This document shows positions 16,455 through 27,000 of a stretch of 64,000 nt of DNA, one piece after another. The DNA is from CAMPKL01 sp963817465 (GTDB lineage Bacteria > Acidobacteriota > Terriglobia > Bryobacterales > UBA6623). The first letter of the stretch is position 1; each line of letters starts with the position of its first letter. The stretch lies in assembly GCA_963817465.1 (NCBI GenBank), contig CAWFOP010000018.1:310001-374000 (forward strand), in the 5' to 3' direction. The notes beneath the pieces were generated by a model. The model saw only the letters and a list, made by a program, of their open reading frames with translations, made no database searches and was not told the DNA's origin. The position numbers and the translations under genes are program-made.

Positions 16455-18075
16455 CGACTTCCTCCTTCGAGTACGCGTAAGCCTGCTCGGTGACGACCGG
16501 CGTGCCGACGAAATTCTCGGTCGGCGGCGGCGAGTCCGTCTCCCACTCCAGGCCCTTGGCCCCCCAGGGATTCGCGCCGACCCGCTCGCCGGCGACCAAC
16601 GAGTATGTCAAGTAGAACACCGGCAGGATGTAGGCGATCGCCAGGACCACGGCGCCCGACGACGAGACGATGTTATAGAGCTGGAACTCGGGCGGATAGA
16701 AGTGGTAGCGGCGAGGCATGCCCAAGTAGCCGGCGATGAACTGCGGGAAGAACGTCAAGTTGAACCCGAGAAAGATCAGCACGGCGGCGACCTTGGCGAT
16801 CGTCTCGTTGTACATGCGGCCGGTCATCTTCGGCCACCAAAAGTGGATGGCCGCGAGGTACCCCAAGATGGCCGAGCCGACCATCACGTAGTGGAAGTGC
16901 GCCACGACGAAGTAGGTGTCGTGCAAGTGGACGTCGAGCCCCAAGCTGGCCAGGAACAAGCCGGTCATGCCGCCGATCATGAACAACCCGATGAAGCCCA
17001 TGGCGTAGAGCATCGGCGTGGCGAGCTGGATCGAGCCGCCCCACATCGTCGCCAGCCAACCGAAGATCTTGATGGCGGTCGGAACCGCGATCAGCATCGT
17101 GATGAACGAGAAGGCCATGCCCAGGTAGGCCGATTGTCCGCTGACGAACATGTGGTGGCCCCAGACCAGGAAGCCGAGAACGGCGATCGCCAAACTCGAA
17201 AACGCGATGATCTTGTAGCCGAAGACCGTCTTTCTGCTAAAGCAGGAGATCACTTCGCTCATCACCCCGAAGGCCGGCAGAATCATGATGTAGACCACCG
17301 GATGCGAATAGAACCAGAACATGTGCTGGAACAGAATCGGGTCGCCGCCCAGGGCCGGGTCGAAAATGCCGACGCCGAAAACCCGCTCCATCATTAGCAG
17401 CGTCAAAGTGATCGCGATCACCGGCGTCGCGAGCACCTGAATCAGGCTAGTCGCGTACAACGCCCAAACCATCAGCGGAAGCCGGAACCAAGTCATGCCC
17501 GGGGCGCGCATCTTGTGCACGGTGATGACGAAATTCAATCCGGTGAGGATCGACGAGAAGCCGGCGACGAAGGCGCCGAGGATCGCGAGCACCACATTGC
17601 CGTTGGCGTAGCGGCTCGAAAACGGCGCATAGAACGTCCAACCCGTGTCGACGCCGCCGTTCAGCAGCGCGATACCCGCGATCAGCCCGCCCGTGACAAA
17701 CAAGTACCAACTCAATAAGTTGATCCTGGGAAATGCGACATCTCGGGCCCCGATCATGATCGGCAACAGGAAATTGCCCATCGTGGCCGGAATCAACGGC
17801 ACGAGCACGAAAAACACCATGAGGACGCCGTGTCCGGTGAAAGCGCGGTTATAGCTTTCCGAGCTCAGCAGATCGCCCGCGGGCGTCAGCAGCTCAAGGC
17901 GAATCAGACCCGCGTAGATCGCGCCCAAGCTAAAGAACGCGGTGATCGTCAGTATGTACAGGATGCCGATCCGCTTGTGGTCGACGGTCAGCAGCCAAGA
18001 CTTGAGGCTGTGGCCGTTCGTCAAGTAGTTCGTTTTCCGTTCGTCGTAAGGTAGGGCCGTAGCTGAGGCGCTCAT
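16444..18075 (-). CDS. ctaD: Cytochrome c oxidase subunit I (A2-type, caa3)
   Basis: This is the catalytic subunit that reduces O2 at a heme-CuB centre. The 543-aa protein has 12 or more membrane helices. CuB and heme ligands are visible in FTGHGVLMVFF (heme), FYSHPVVYIMILPAFG (CuB His and the cross-linked Tyr region), VWGHHMFVSG (CuB pair), and HDTYFVVAHFHYVM (heme ligands). The YSHP motif without the glutamate of the A1 type fits A2 oxidases, the class of caa3 enzymes. It follows ctaC. Confidence 0.95.
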   Translation of the reverse strand: MSASATALPYDERKTNYLTNGHSLKSWLLTVDHKRIGILYILTITAFFSLGAIYAGLIRLELLTPAGDLLSSESYNRAFTGHGVLMVFFVLVPLIPATMGNFLLPIMIGARDVAFPRINLLSWYLFVTGGLIAGIALLNGGVDTGWTFYAPFSSRYANGNVVLAILGAFVAGFSSILTGLNFVITVHKMRAPGMTWFRLPLMVWALYATSLIQVLATPVIAITLTLLMMERVFGVGIFDPALGGDPILFQHMFWFYSHPVVYIMILPAFGVMSEVISCFSRKTVFGYKIIAFSSLAIAVLGFLVWGHHMFVSGQSAYLGMAFSFITMLIAVPTAIKIFGWLATMWGGSIQLATPMLYAMGFIGLFMIGGMTGLFLASLGLDVHLHDTYFVVAHFHYVMVGSAILGYLAAIHFWWPKMTGRMYNETIAKVAAVLIFLGFNLTFFPQFIAGYLGMPRRYHFYPPEFQLYNIVSSSGAVVLAIAYILPVFYLTYSLVAGERVGANPWGAKGLEWETDSPPPTENFVGTPVVTEQAYAYSKEEVGAH

Positions 18076-18106
18076 ATTCTCCTCGTATCTGTCTCCCGCG
18101 GTCCCG

Positions 18107-19057
18107 CTACTTGACCTCGAGCGTTTTGATGTAGGAGATCAGCTCGAACACCTGTTCCTCGCTGATCTGCCCTTGAAAAGTCGGCATGACGGCCTTGAAG
18201 CCGCTCACGACCTTCTGCTTCGGATCCAGGATCGATTCCCTAATGTAGGATTCGTCCGCGACGACGCTGCCGCCGCCGCTCAGATTGACTTGCGTGCCGA
18301 ACAGCCCAGCGAGTGCGGGTCCGTTGCCGCCGTCGGTCTCGTTATGACAGGTGTCGCAACGCAGCTCGGAGAACATCCGCTCTCCGGACTTAATGGGCGT
18401 CTCGTAGCCGCCCTGCGTGTCCTGACGCAGCCACTTGTCGTAATCCTCCGGCTTCATCACGATCACGGTTCCGATCATTTTCGAATGTTCGTTGCCGCAG
18501 TATTGCGAGCAGAACAAATGGTACTCGCCGACTTTGGTCGCCTCGAACCAGGCGGTCGCGTAGCGGCCCGGAACGGCGTCCCTCTTGACTCGAAAAGCGG
18601 GCACAAAAAAGCTGTGGATCACGTCTTCGGACGTGATGATCAAACGCACCGGCTGATTGACCGGCACGTGCAGTTGGTTGATCTCGCGCTTGCCGTCCGG
18701 ATGCTGCAGCTTCCACATCCACTGCTTGCCGACCACATGGACGTCCATGGCGTCGGCCGGCGGGCTGGCGTACTTGAAGTAGATCCAAGAGCCCCAGCCG
18801 AACAGACCCATCGTGATGACGAAGGGCACCGCGGACCAGACGATTTCGAGCACGGTCGACCCGAACACGGGCTTCGGGACTTCATCGTCGGACTTGCGCC
18901 GGAACCGGATCGCGCAGAAGATCATCACGCCGATCACGAGCGCTGTGAAAAACGCCGTCAAAGCCACCAGGAACAGATAGATGGCGTCGACATCCCGAGC
19001 CATCGTCGAGGCTTCGGTCGGGAAGAAATCCAGATTCTGATAAAGCTTCTCCCACAT
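18107..19057 (-). CDS. ctaC: Cytochrome c oxidase subunit II with fused cytochrome c domain
   Basis: Subunit II passes electrons to subunit I. It is 316 aa, with two N-terminal membrane helices (about residues 25-50 and 70-92), a cupredoxin domain with CuA ligands (SEDVIHSFFVPAF and CSQYCGNEHSKM), and a C-terminal cytochrome c domain with the heme motif CDTCH and a distal methionine in AVMPTFQG. The heme domain defines a caa3-type oxidase, which can take electrons directly from alternative complex III encoded upstream. Confidence 0.95.
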   Translation of the reverse strand: MWEKLYQNLDFFPTEASTMARDVDAIYLFLVALTAFFTALVIGVMIFCAIRFRRKSDDEVPKPVFGSTVLEIVWSAVPFVITMGLFGWGSWIYFKYASPPADAMDVHVVGKQWMWKLQHPDGKREINQLHVPVNQPVRLIITSEDVIHSFFVPAFRVKRDAVPGRYATAWFEATKVGEYHLFCSQYCGNEHSKMIGTVIVMKPEDYDKWLRQDTQGGYETPIKSGERMFSELRCDTCHNETDGGNGPALAGLFGTQVNLSGGGSVVADESYIRESILDPKQKVVSGFKAVMPTFQGQISEEQVFELISYIKTLEVK

Positions 19058-19084
19058 GGGTGTTTTCGTGCGCCTCCGTCCGAA

Positions 19085-19942
19085 CTATGCGGCTCTCATC
19101 CGCGCTTTGCGGTCCCGCAACAGACTGATCAAGATGAAGCCTGCAAGCAACAGCACGGTCACGGCCCCGCCCAGGCGCAACGCGTTCATGATTACAAAGC
19201 CGTATTTACCCGTCTCCGGGTCATAGTGAAAGCAGTACAACTGCACCGCGTCGACAACCGACCCGATACCGTAGTCGGCCGCCTCGATCAGCGAGAACTC
19301 CAGATCGCGAGCCGAATACTCCACGCCGAACTGGTAGCGCGAAACGTGGCCGTCCGGCGTCAACACGACGATGCCGCTGGCGTGACGGTACAAGTCGGTC
19401 TTCTCGTCGTAACGATAGTGGAAGCCCAGCGTGTCGGCGAGTTTGCGGATCTGCGATTGCTCGCCCACCAGGAAGTGCCAGGCGTTCGCGGCGCCTTCGC
19501 GCCGGTAGCTGTCCAGATACTGCTCCTTCTTCGCCGCCGCGAGCTCGGCCGTCTCTCCCGGATCGAAGCTCAGGGTCACAATTTCGAAGTCCCTGCCGGG
19601 GTTGAATTTCGGGATCGCGCGCAGAGCCTTGACCAAGCCGTTGAGCTCGAGCGTGCACAGCATCGGGCACTCGTAATAGGCCAGGGCGATGATGACCGGC
19701 TTGTCTTTGAAATAGCGGCTCAGCCGCACCTTTTCGCCGGTCGAATCGGTGAATTCGAGATTGAGATCGATCTGCGCGTTGAGGTTTTGATCGAAGCTGA
19801 CGCCCTCGAGCGCCTTGATCGGCGAGCTCGACGGCGTGACGTCCGGGGCCTCGTTGTTGTTGGCCCTCAGCGGGCCGGCCTGAACCAGGAGAGCCATGAG
19901 GACCGCGGTCGCCAGCGTCGCCGTGCTGTTGAATTTTCTCAT
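19085..19942 (-). CDS. SCO1/SenC family copper chaperone
   Basis: SCO proteins deliver copper to, or reduce, the CuA site of cytochrome oxidase. The 285-aa protein has a signal peptide, a thioredoxin-like domain with the copper-binding cysteines C92 and C96 (YYECPMLCTLELNG), a conserved histidine near residue 186 (LYRHASGIVVLTPDG), and a C-terminal membrane helix (about residues 255-275). It is placed directly before ctaC in the transcript, matching its function. Confidence 0.9.
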   Translation of the reverse strand: MRKFNSTATLATAVLMALLVQAGPLRANNNEAPDVTPSSSPIKALEGVSFDQNLNAQIDLNLEFTDSTGEKVRLSRYFKDKPVIIALAYYECPMLCTLELNGLVKALRAIPKFNPGRDFEIVTLSFDPGETAELAAAKKEQYLDSYRREGAANAWHFLVGEQSQIRKLADTLGFHYRYDEKTDLYRHASGIVVLTPDGHVSRYQFGVEYSARDLEFSLIEAADYGIGSVVDAVQLYCFHYDPETGKYGFVIMNALRLGGAVTVLLLAGFILISLLRDRKARMRAA

Positions 19943-20004
19943 TCGCTTTCCTCCTTTCCTTCTCCCGGTTCGAAACAGCGGCGCCTCCCCATGGGGAGGA
20001 CGCT

Positions 20005-20406
20005 CTATTGAGCCGCCTGCGCGTTCGCTTGGCCGCGCGACGGGACTCCCTTTTCAAGCAATAGGTCGATCGCTTTGTCGACCGGAATATGCACGACGTT
20101 GGTGCGCTGGTCGACCCAGCCGTAGCTGTTGTAGCGCTCCGCCTCGGACGCTCGAATCTGACGTAGGTCGAGTCCGGGCACCACTTGCAGCAGCGGCGCG
20201 GTCGTCGGCTCCTCGTCGACTACCTTCAACGCGTTCGCCGGGTTCCCCTTGCTCTCCGCCCGCTGGGTGTAGAACTCGAACAGGACCGTCGTCACGCCGA
20301 ACGAAAAGAGCACGCCGCCGGTCATCAGGATCAAGAAGATCACCAGCGGCCGAACGTGAGCGTCGGTCCTCTCGTGGTCGTGCTGGGCCAGGAATTGTTG
20401 CGCCAT
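20005..20406 (-). CDS. Small membrane protein of the ACIII-caa3 operon
   Basis: This 133-aa protein has one membrane helix (about residues 20-44) and a periplasmic or cytoplasmic tail containing EAERYNSYGWVDQRTNVVHIPVDKAIDLLLEKG. Similar short proteins with this RYNSYGWVDxxxxxVxIPIDxA motif recur in complex III-oxidase clusters, which I recall as family knowledge but cannot check here. Its ATG overlaps the actF stop by one base. A role in assembling or bridging the two complexes is an inference. Confidence 0.75.
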   Translation of the reverse strand: MAQQFLAQHDHERTDAHVRPLVIFLILMTGGVLFSFGVTTVLFEFYTQRAESKGNPANALKVVDEEPTTAPLLQVVPGLDLRQIRASEAERYNSYGWVDQRTNVVHIPVDKAIDLLLEKGVPSRGQANAQAAQ

Positions 20407-21587
20407 TAGTGATGTCCTCCGGCGGCTTCGAGAACCTCGGGCAAGCGCGGGTCGTTGACGGCCAGCAGCGGCTTATCTTTGAGCTGCCAGCCGAAGAATC
20501 CGAGCCATAGCCCGCCGACCGCCGCCATCGTCGCCAAGTCCAGCCAGTGGGGATGAACCCCGCCGCCGTGCGTGAAGCTCGGCTGCGTCAACCAGTACAG
20601 GTCGATGAAGCGCATCACCAGCATGTACGCGGCGATCTTTACCAAGATGCTCGACGCCCGCTTGGTCCTGCGCGTCAGCAAGATCAGGAACGGCAAGGCG
20701 AAATGGAACACGATCAGAATGACCGAGATGACGATCCAGCCTTGACCCATGCGATCGACGTACCACGGCGCTTCTTCTTGCGTGTTGCCCGACCAGATGA
20801 TCAGGAACTGCGAGAACGACATGTACGCCCACAGCATCACGAAAGCCATCAGCAGATTGCCCAGATCGTGAAACGTTCCCTTGGTCACGACCTTCGCAAG
20901 CTCTTTGTTGTGCTCGAGCAGCTTCACGATCAGAATCGTGAAGGCCATTCCCGCCAGCAGATCCGAAGCGACGAACAAGAAGCCGAAGATCGTCGAAAAC
21001 CAGTGCGGGTCGATCGACATCACGTAGTCGACCGAGAAGAACGTCAAGGTGAGGGCCATGATAAACAGCGCAGGACCGCTCAACCAGCGCATCCGCGTGG
21101 TGTACGGAATCGGGCCCTCTTCATCCTGCTTCTTCGACCAGCGCGACAGCAGGTAGGCGAACGTGCTCCAGAGAACGCCGAAAAACACCGCGCGAGCGAT
21201 AAAGAACGGGACGTTCAAATACAGCGACTTGCCCTGGATCATGGCGTCGTTCGCCGCCTCGGACCGCGCCCAGGGAAACAGCGAATCCAGGCCCATCAGG
21301 ATGGGGATGACCATCACCGCCATCAAAGGGATCGTGCGCGCGCCGGCTTCCCAGATCCGCCTCGACGGCACGCCCCAACTGCCCGTGGTCAGGTGATAGA
21401 TCATGGTCCAGCCCAGGCAGCCCACCGAGATGGCGAACCAAAACAGGTACGACGTCAAGAACGAGCGGTAGAACTGATCCGCATCGGCCATCATCCCGAT
21501 CGCGCAGGCAACGACGCCGATCACGCCGACGATCAGCCCGCGCGTTTGCAGGCTCGCGAGTTTCGGGTGCGTTTCCCGCCCGTTCAT
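20406..21587 (-). CDS. actF: Alternative complex III subunit ActF
   Basis: ActF is a polytopic quinol:cytochrome c oxidoreductase subunit related to ActC/NrfD. The 393-aa product has about ten membrane segments, with family stretches such as RSFLTSYLFWFAISVGCLGWTM, AFVMLWAYMSFSQFLIIWSGN and IDLYWLTQPSF. It starts at an ATG at 21587, overlapping the actE stop by four bases. It is part of a contiguous actABCDEF order. Confidence 0.93.
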   Translation of the reverse strand: MNGRETHPKLASLQTRGLIVGVIGVVACAIGMMADADQFYRSFLTSYLFWFAISVGCLGWTMIYHLTTGSWGVPSRRIWEAGARTIPLMAVMVIPILMGLDSLFPWARSEAANDAMIQGKSLYLNVPFFIARAVFFGVLWSTFAYLLSRWSKKQDEEGPIPYTTRMRWLSGPALFIMALTLTFFSVDYVMSIDPHWFSTIFGFLFVASDLLAGMAFTILIVKLLEHNKELAKVVTKGTFHDLGNLLMAFVMLWAYMSFSQFLIIWSGNTQEEAPWYVDRMGQGWIVISVILIVFHFALPFLILLTRRTKRASSILVKIAAYMLVMRFIDLYWLTQPSFTHGGGVHPHWLDLATMAAVGGLWLGFFGWQLKDKPLLAVNDPRLPEVLEAAGGHH

Positions 21588-22174
21588 TGGATACCCTCCG
21601 CCCGCATGTCGGCGATCATCGATTGCGGCAGCTCGTCCATGCTCACGGCCTGAGACAACTGCAGCGCGCGAATGTAGGAGACGATGGCCCAGCGGTCTTC
21701 GACCGGAACGCGGTCGTTGAAGCTGTACATGCGGCCCTTGCCGTTGGTGATCACGTCATAGAAGTGACCGACCGGGGCCCGCCGCAGCCGCTCGATGTGA
21801 TACGAGGGCGGGCGTTGAAAGCCGCGCTGCACCACGGCGCCGTTGCCGTCGCCGAGGCGTCCGTGGCAGGGCGAGCAATAAATGTCGAACCGCTCGCGGC
21901 CGTGCATGACGAGCTCGCGCGTGACCGGCATCGGGAACGTCGTCGCCAGCTCGCCGTTCACGTAGCCGGTGTAAAGCTGTTCGTCGGCGCGCAGGTCGCC
22001 GCGCGCGACGGCGCCCGCGACCGGGGGCCGCGAAGCCCGCCCGTCGTCGAAAAACCCGGAGTGCTCGAGAGGCTGCAGCTTCGGCTGGTCGTGCATGTCT
22101 TGGCGGCAGCCCGCCGCGCCCAGCAGCAGTAAGGCGCAGGCGAGGGTGCGCCGCAGGCGCTTGGCGTTAATCAT
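21584..22174 (-). CDS. actE: Alternative complex III mono-heme cytochrome c subunit ActE
   Basis: ActE carries one heme c and probably delivers electrons from complex III to the oxidase. The 196-aa protein has a lipoprotein signal (LACALLLLGAAGC), a heme motif in FDIYCSPCHGRLGDGNGAV, and a later region with a possible Met ligand near GRMYSFNDRVP. The start at 22174 overlaps the actD stop (ATGATTAA) and has GAGG upstream; the longer frame to 22192 is not used. Confidence 0.92.
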   Translation of the reverse strand: MINAKRLRRTLACALLLLGAAGCRQDMHDQPKLQPLEHSGFFDDGRASRPPVAGAVARGDLRADEQLYTGYVNGELATTFPMPVTRELVMHGRERFDIYCSPCHGRLGDGNGAVVQRGFQRPPSYHIERLRRAPVGHFYDVITNGKGRMYSFNDRVPVEDRWAIVSYIRALQLSQAVSMDELPQSMIADMRAEGIQ

Positions 22175-22700
22175 CCTCAACCTCGGATACATCGAGCGGA
22201 TCGAGGCTGACTAAGAACGCCCGCGTCCCTTCCGGATCGAACTTGGGATCGGTCGACTCGATCGTCAGGAAGAAGCGATCTTGACTGCAGCGCACGAAGT
22301 TCGGATGGTTGAAGATCGGGTGGTGCGGCAGCGGCAGCCCGTTGAACGCGAACATTCCGAACGTCGCCGTCAGCGCCGAAATCAACACCGTCACCTCGAA
22401 GGTCACCGGGATGAACGACGGCCAGGAGTTGAGCGGCCGACCGCCGATATTGAACGGCAGGTTGATCGCCGACACCCAGTAGCAGAGCCCGAACCCCAAG
22501 CAGAGCCCGACCAGGCCTCCGCAGAAAATCACCCAGGACAGGATCGGCCGTTTGAATCCGATCGCCTCACGCAGGCCGTGGATCGGAAACGGCGAGTAAG
22601 CTTCGACGCTGGCGTAACCGGCGTCGCGCGTCTTTTCGCAAGCCTTGAGAAGCTTGTCTTCGTGGTCGAATTCAGCGGCGATGCAGAATACTTTCTTCAT
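22167..22700 (-). CDS. actD: Alternative complex III subunit ActD (DUF3341)
   Basis: ActD is a membrane subunit of alternative complex III without a cofactor. The 177-aa protein has a soluble N-terminal part (FDHEDKLLKACEKTRDAGYASVEAYSPFPIHGL), the family signature, followed by two membrane helices (about residues 57-80 and 97-120) and a C-terminal part with the NHPNFVRCSQDRFFLTIE segment. It follows actC without a gap, its ATG lying directly beyond the actC stop. Confidence 0.92.
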   Translation of the reverse strand: MKKVFCIAAEFDHEDKLLKACEKTRDAGYASVEAYSPFPIHGLREAIGFKRPILSWVIFCGGLVGLCLGFGLCYWVSAINLPFNIGGRPLNSWPSFIPVTFEVTVLISALTATFGMFAFNGLPLPHHPIFNHPNFVRCSQDRFFLTIESTDPKFDPEGTRAFLVSLDPLDVSEVEDD

Positions 22701-24089
22701 CTACTCAATCCTTCCCTCTAAGCTCTGATTCGTCTGCGCGCTCCTGTGCGTCAAGTGCTTCATCTCGAACATGGCGATCATCGGGACGAAGCGCAGGAAC
22801 AGGAAGAACAGCGTGATGAACAAGCCGATCGTTCCCATGTAGAGGATGATGTCCCAGAACGTCGGAATGTAGATGCCCCACGACGACGGCAGGTAGTCGC
22901 GGTGCAAGCTCGTGACGACGATCACGAAGCGCTCGAGCCACATGCCGACGTTGACGATCAGCGAAATCACGAACAGCAGCGGCATGTTCGTGCGCACCTT
23001 GCGGAACCACAGCGTTTGCGGCACCAGGCCGTTGCAGAAGATCAGGGTCCAGTAGAACGGCGCATAGGGGCCTGTCATGCGGTTCCAGACCATGAACTGC
23101 TCATACTCGTTGCCCGAGTACCAGCCGAAGAACGCTTCCGTCATGTAACCGTAGAAGACGACCAACCCGGTCGCCAATGTGACTTTGGCCATGGCGTCGA
23201 TGTGACGGACCGTGATGAAGTCTTCGAGCTTGTAGAAGTGCCGCACCGGGATCGCGAGGGTGAGCACCATCGCGAAGCCCGAGTAGATGGCGCCGGCCAC
23301 GAAGTAGGGCGGGAACAGCGTGGCGTGCCAGCCGGGAACGATCGAAACCGCGAAATCGAACGAAACGACCGTGTGAACCGAAACGACCAGCGGCGTCGAA
23401 AGGCCCGCCAGAATCAGATAGGCCATCTCGTAGCGTTCCCAGTGGCGCGCCGACCCCCGCCAGCCCAGCGCAAAGATCCCGTAAATCGTCTTGACGACCT
23501 TGTTCTTGGCGCGATCGCGCATCGTCGCCAGATCGGGGACTAAGCCCGTAAACCAGAACAGCGCCGAGACGGTCGCATAGGTTGAAACGGCGAACACGTC
23601 CCAAATCAGCGGCGAGCGAAACTGCGGCCACACGTTCATCGAATTGGGGTACGGCATCAGCCAAAACGCCAACCAAGGACGCCCGACATGCAGCAGCGGA
23701 AACGTGCCGGCGCAAACGACCGCGAACAGCGTCATCGCTTCGGCGAAGCGGTTGATCGACGTGCGCCACTCCTGCCGAAACAACAGCAAGATGGCTGAAA
23801 TCAAAGTGCCGGCGTGGCCGATGCCGATCCACCAAACGAAGTTGATGATCGCGAAGCCCCAGCCGACGGGATTATTGAGGCCCCAGATTCCGGTGCCCTT
23901 GAGCACCAGCCAGCCGGCGCCCTGCAGCAGTCCGCCCAACAACGCCAAGCCGCTGAGCAGGCCGATGTACCAGAACAGCGGAGCTTCTTTTCCGAGCACG
24001 ATCCCCGAGATCTTCTCGGTGATCGTCATGTAGTCCTGATTCGGGCCGATTACCGGATCCGGACGCAGCAGATGTACATTGCTCGCCAC
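22701..24089 (-). CDS. actC: Alternative complex III subunit ActC (NrfD-like)
   Basis: ActC is the NrfD-like quinone-interacting membrane subunit. The 462-aa protein has about ten membrane segments; recognisable stretches are WWIGIGHAGTLISAILLLFRQEWRTSINRFAEAMTLFA (in parts), PNSMNVWPQFRSPLIWDVFA, and the ITVRHIDAMAKVTL loop. It lies three bases after actB. Length is normal for the family. Confidence 0.94.
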   Translation of the reverse strand: MASNVHLLRPDPVIGPNQDYMTITEKISGIVLGKEAPLFWYIGLLSGLALLGGLLQGAGWLVLKGTGIWGLNNPVGWGFAIINFVWWIGIGHAGTLISAILLLFRQEWRTSINRFAEAMTLFAVVCAGTFPLLHVGRPWLAFWLMPYPNSMNVWPQFRSPLIWDVFAVSTYATVSALFWFTGLVPDLATMRDRAKNKVVKTIYGIFALGWRGSARHWERYEMAYLILAGLSTPLVVSVHTVVSFDFAVSIVPGWHATLFPPYFVAGAIYSGFAMVLTLAIPVRHFYKLEDFITVRHIDAMAKVTLATGLVVFYGYMTEAFFGWYSGNEYEQFMVWNRMTGPYAPFYWTLIFCNGLVPQTLWFRKVRTNMPLLFVISLIVNVGMWLERFVIVVTSLHRDYLPSSWGIYIPTFWDIILYMGTIGLFITLFFLFLRFVPMIAMFEMKHLTHRSAQTNQSLEGRIE

Positions 24090-24092
24090 TCG

Positions 24093-27000
24093 TTAAGCCT
24101 CCGTCACCTGGGCCGCGAAAGCGTGCGCCTCGCCGTGCTCTTCCTCGCCGCCGCCGGTGTTCGGCATCTCGGGGTTCGGGTTCCGAACCCGCGCCAGGTA
24201 AGTCGTGCGCGGTTGGGTATTGATCTCTTCGAGCAGACCGTAGTTGCGCGAATCCTTCTTGAGCTGCGTCACCCGCGAGTTGGGATCGTTGATGTCGCCG
24301 AACTCAATCGCGTTCGCCGGGCAAACCTGCTGGCAGGCGGTCTCGATCTCGCCGTCGTTGATCTCGCCGTCCTTCTCTCTCCGAGTCAATGCGCGCGTGA
24401 TTGATGCGCTGCACGCAGTACGTGCATTTCTCCATCACGCCGCGGCTGCGCACGGTCACGTCCGGATTGCGCATCAGCTTGAGCGTGTCGGCCTCGAAAT
24501 CTTGATAGAGCAGGAAATTGAATCGCCGCACTTTGTAGGGGCAGTTGTTCAAGCAGTAGCGCGTTCCGACACAGCGGTTGTAGACCATGTCGTTGAGCCC
24601 TTCGTTCGAGTGCACCGTGGCGCCCACGGGACAAACGACCTCGCACGGCGCGTTCTCGCATTGCATGCACGGGATCGGCTGGTGGTAGGTCGTCGGCTCG
24701 TCGAGCGAGCCCCCGAAGTAACGGTCGAGCCGGATCCAGTGCATCTCGCGGCCGCGCGAGACTTGGTCCTTGCCGACGACGGGGATGTTGTTCTCCGACT
24801 GGCAAGCGATCGTGCAGGCGTTGCAGCCGACGCACTTGTTGAGGTCGATGGTCATTCCCCAGGCGTACCGCGTGTAGTTCCACTCGGGGAAGAAAGACTT
24901 GTCATTCTCGACGTCGGCGTAGCCGATGCCCGGACCGTGGCCGCTATGGAAGAGGTTGTCGTTCTCCGGGCCGCCCGGCTTGTCCTGTTTCGCGACTTCG
25001 CCGACGAACGGCGCGCCGACGCCGGGCTCGGCGCCTTCCTGCTGCTCGCCGCTTTCATGACCGACATGTTGCGCGAAATCGGGCTGCGCCTGGTACTGCT
25101 CTGCGGTCGCCTCGCGCACCAGATGGCGGCCCTCCATCGAGGCGTGATCTTGCGTGCAGGCGACGACGTCGCTGTCGCCGGTCTTGGCCAGACTCGCGCT
25201 CGCGACCATCCAACGGGCGTCGCTGGTTTGCAGCGCATAGGCGTTGAAGCCGGCATGCACGCCGACGCGCCCGGTCACCTGACGTCCGTAGCCCAGATGC
25301 GCCACGACCACGTCGTCGGCCTGACCTGGGAGCACCCAGACCGCGCCCTTCACCGCACCGTCGCCGGCGGTGAGACTCACGATTTGGCCGTTGTTCAGGT
25401 TCATTCGTTGCGCGGTCGCCGGACTGACGAGAACGGTGTTCTGCCAGGTGACCTTGGTCAGCGTCTTGGGAAGCTCCTGCAGCCAGCCGTTGTTGTTGTA
25501 AGCGCCGTCCCAGATAGTCGGATCCGGGCGCAGAATGAGCTCGAGTCCCGAGGACGCCTCGGCCGGAGAGACGACCGCGGACCAGCCCTCCGCCGGAGAC
25601 ACGGTTTTCGGCGCGGCGGCGGTGTTCGCGATGTAGCCGTCGTGCAGCGCCTTGCGCCAAGCGTCTTCGAGGCCCTTGCCTTGCTCGCTTCTACCGGCGG
25701 AGAAGGTCGCACGGACCATCTCATAGCCGCTCGTCGCTTCGCCCAGCGCCATGGCGAGCAGCTCGACCGGGCTCTTGCCCAAGAACAGCGGCTCGATCAT
25801 CGGCTGCTGCAGCAGCAGCGAGCCGTCCCGGCCGCGAATGTCGCCCCACGCTTCCAAGTAGTGCGCGCCCGGCAGACGCCAGTGACAATTCACCGACGTA
25901 TCGTTGTCGGCGAGCGTCGACATGATGCGCAAACCGACTTTGTCGAGGGCGCCGGCGAAATCGACGTCGGACGGCGTGTCGTAGCTCGGGTTGCCGCCCA
26001 AGATCAGCAACGTCTCGACCTGGCCGGCTTCCATTTCTCCGACCAGCTCCTTGATCGCGGCCAGTTGATCAACGGGCTCCGCATCGATCGGGTCGCTGTA
26101 CCAAACCGTCGTGCCGACCGCGCCGAGCTGGGCGTTCATGGCGTGCGCCAGAGCGTGCACGCCCGCGGACTGAAAATCTCCGGGAATCACCAGGGCCGTC
26201 GAACCGGCGCGCCGCAAGTCGGCGGCGAGCGGCTCGATCCAGGCCGCGGCCGCTTCGGGCAACTCCGGGGCTGTGACGCCCGCGACGCCCAACTGCGCCG
26301 CCAGCGCCGCCGCAAACGCTTCGATCTGCGAGGGCTTGAGGCGCAGGCGATGGTCGGCGTTCGATCCGCTCACCGTCAGAGTCGGCTCGACGGCGTAAAG
26401 CCGATTCATTTCCGTCTTGCCGTCTTCCACCTTGCGCCCGGCGGCCCAGCCGCGCAGCCAGTGCACGGAGCCGGGCGTGTTCGCCAAAATCTCGGCGTCG
26501 ATCGAAAGGATGACTTTGGCCTTGCCGATGTCGTAGTGCGACTCAACCGGCTCGCCGAATGCGGCCTTCGAAGCGGCCAGAGCCGCGTCGCGGTTGACCG
26601 GCTCCCATTGCACCCACTTCGCCTCCGGCATCTGCTGCCGCAGCCGATCGATGGCGGCCTTGAACGTGGGAGACGTCGTGGAGCCGCTCAGGATGCGTAA
26701 TCCGGCGCCCCTCTTCTGCCGCGCGATCGCAATCGCCTGTTCAAACTCTTCTTCAAACGAGGCCCAGCTCGATGTGCGGCCGCGGTTCACGATCGTGCGG
26801 ATCCGATCCGGATCGTACATGTCGAGCACCGAGCCCTGCGCGAACACGCTCGAAGCTCCTTGCGACAGCGGATGGTCCGGGTTGCCCTCGAGCTTGGTCG
26901 GCCGGTACATGTGCGACTCGGCCAGCAGCGGCTCGCCGAAGCCGCCGAAGGGCATCGCCGTCGCATAAAACTGCGGCCTGCCGGGCGTACCCTCGGGCGG

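Noticed and set aside
18173..20011. 612-codon plus-strand frame opposite ctaC and sco
   Set aside because: It crosses two good genes and shows no motif or ribosome-binding site.
24244..26700. 818-codon open frame on the plus strand opposite actB
   Set aside because: It is a mirror frame of a GC-rich gene. It has no domain, and actB on the other strand is well supported by Fe-S motifs and operon order.
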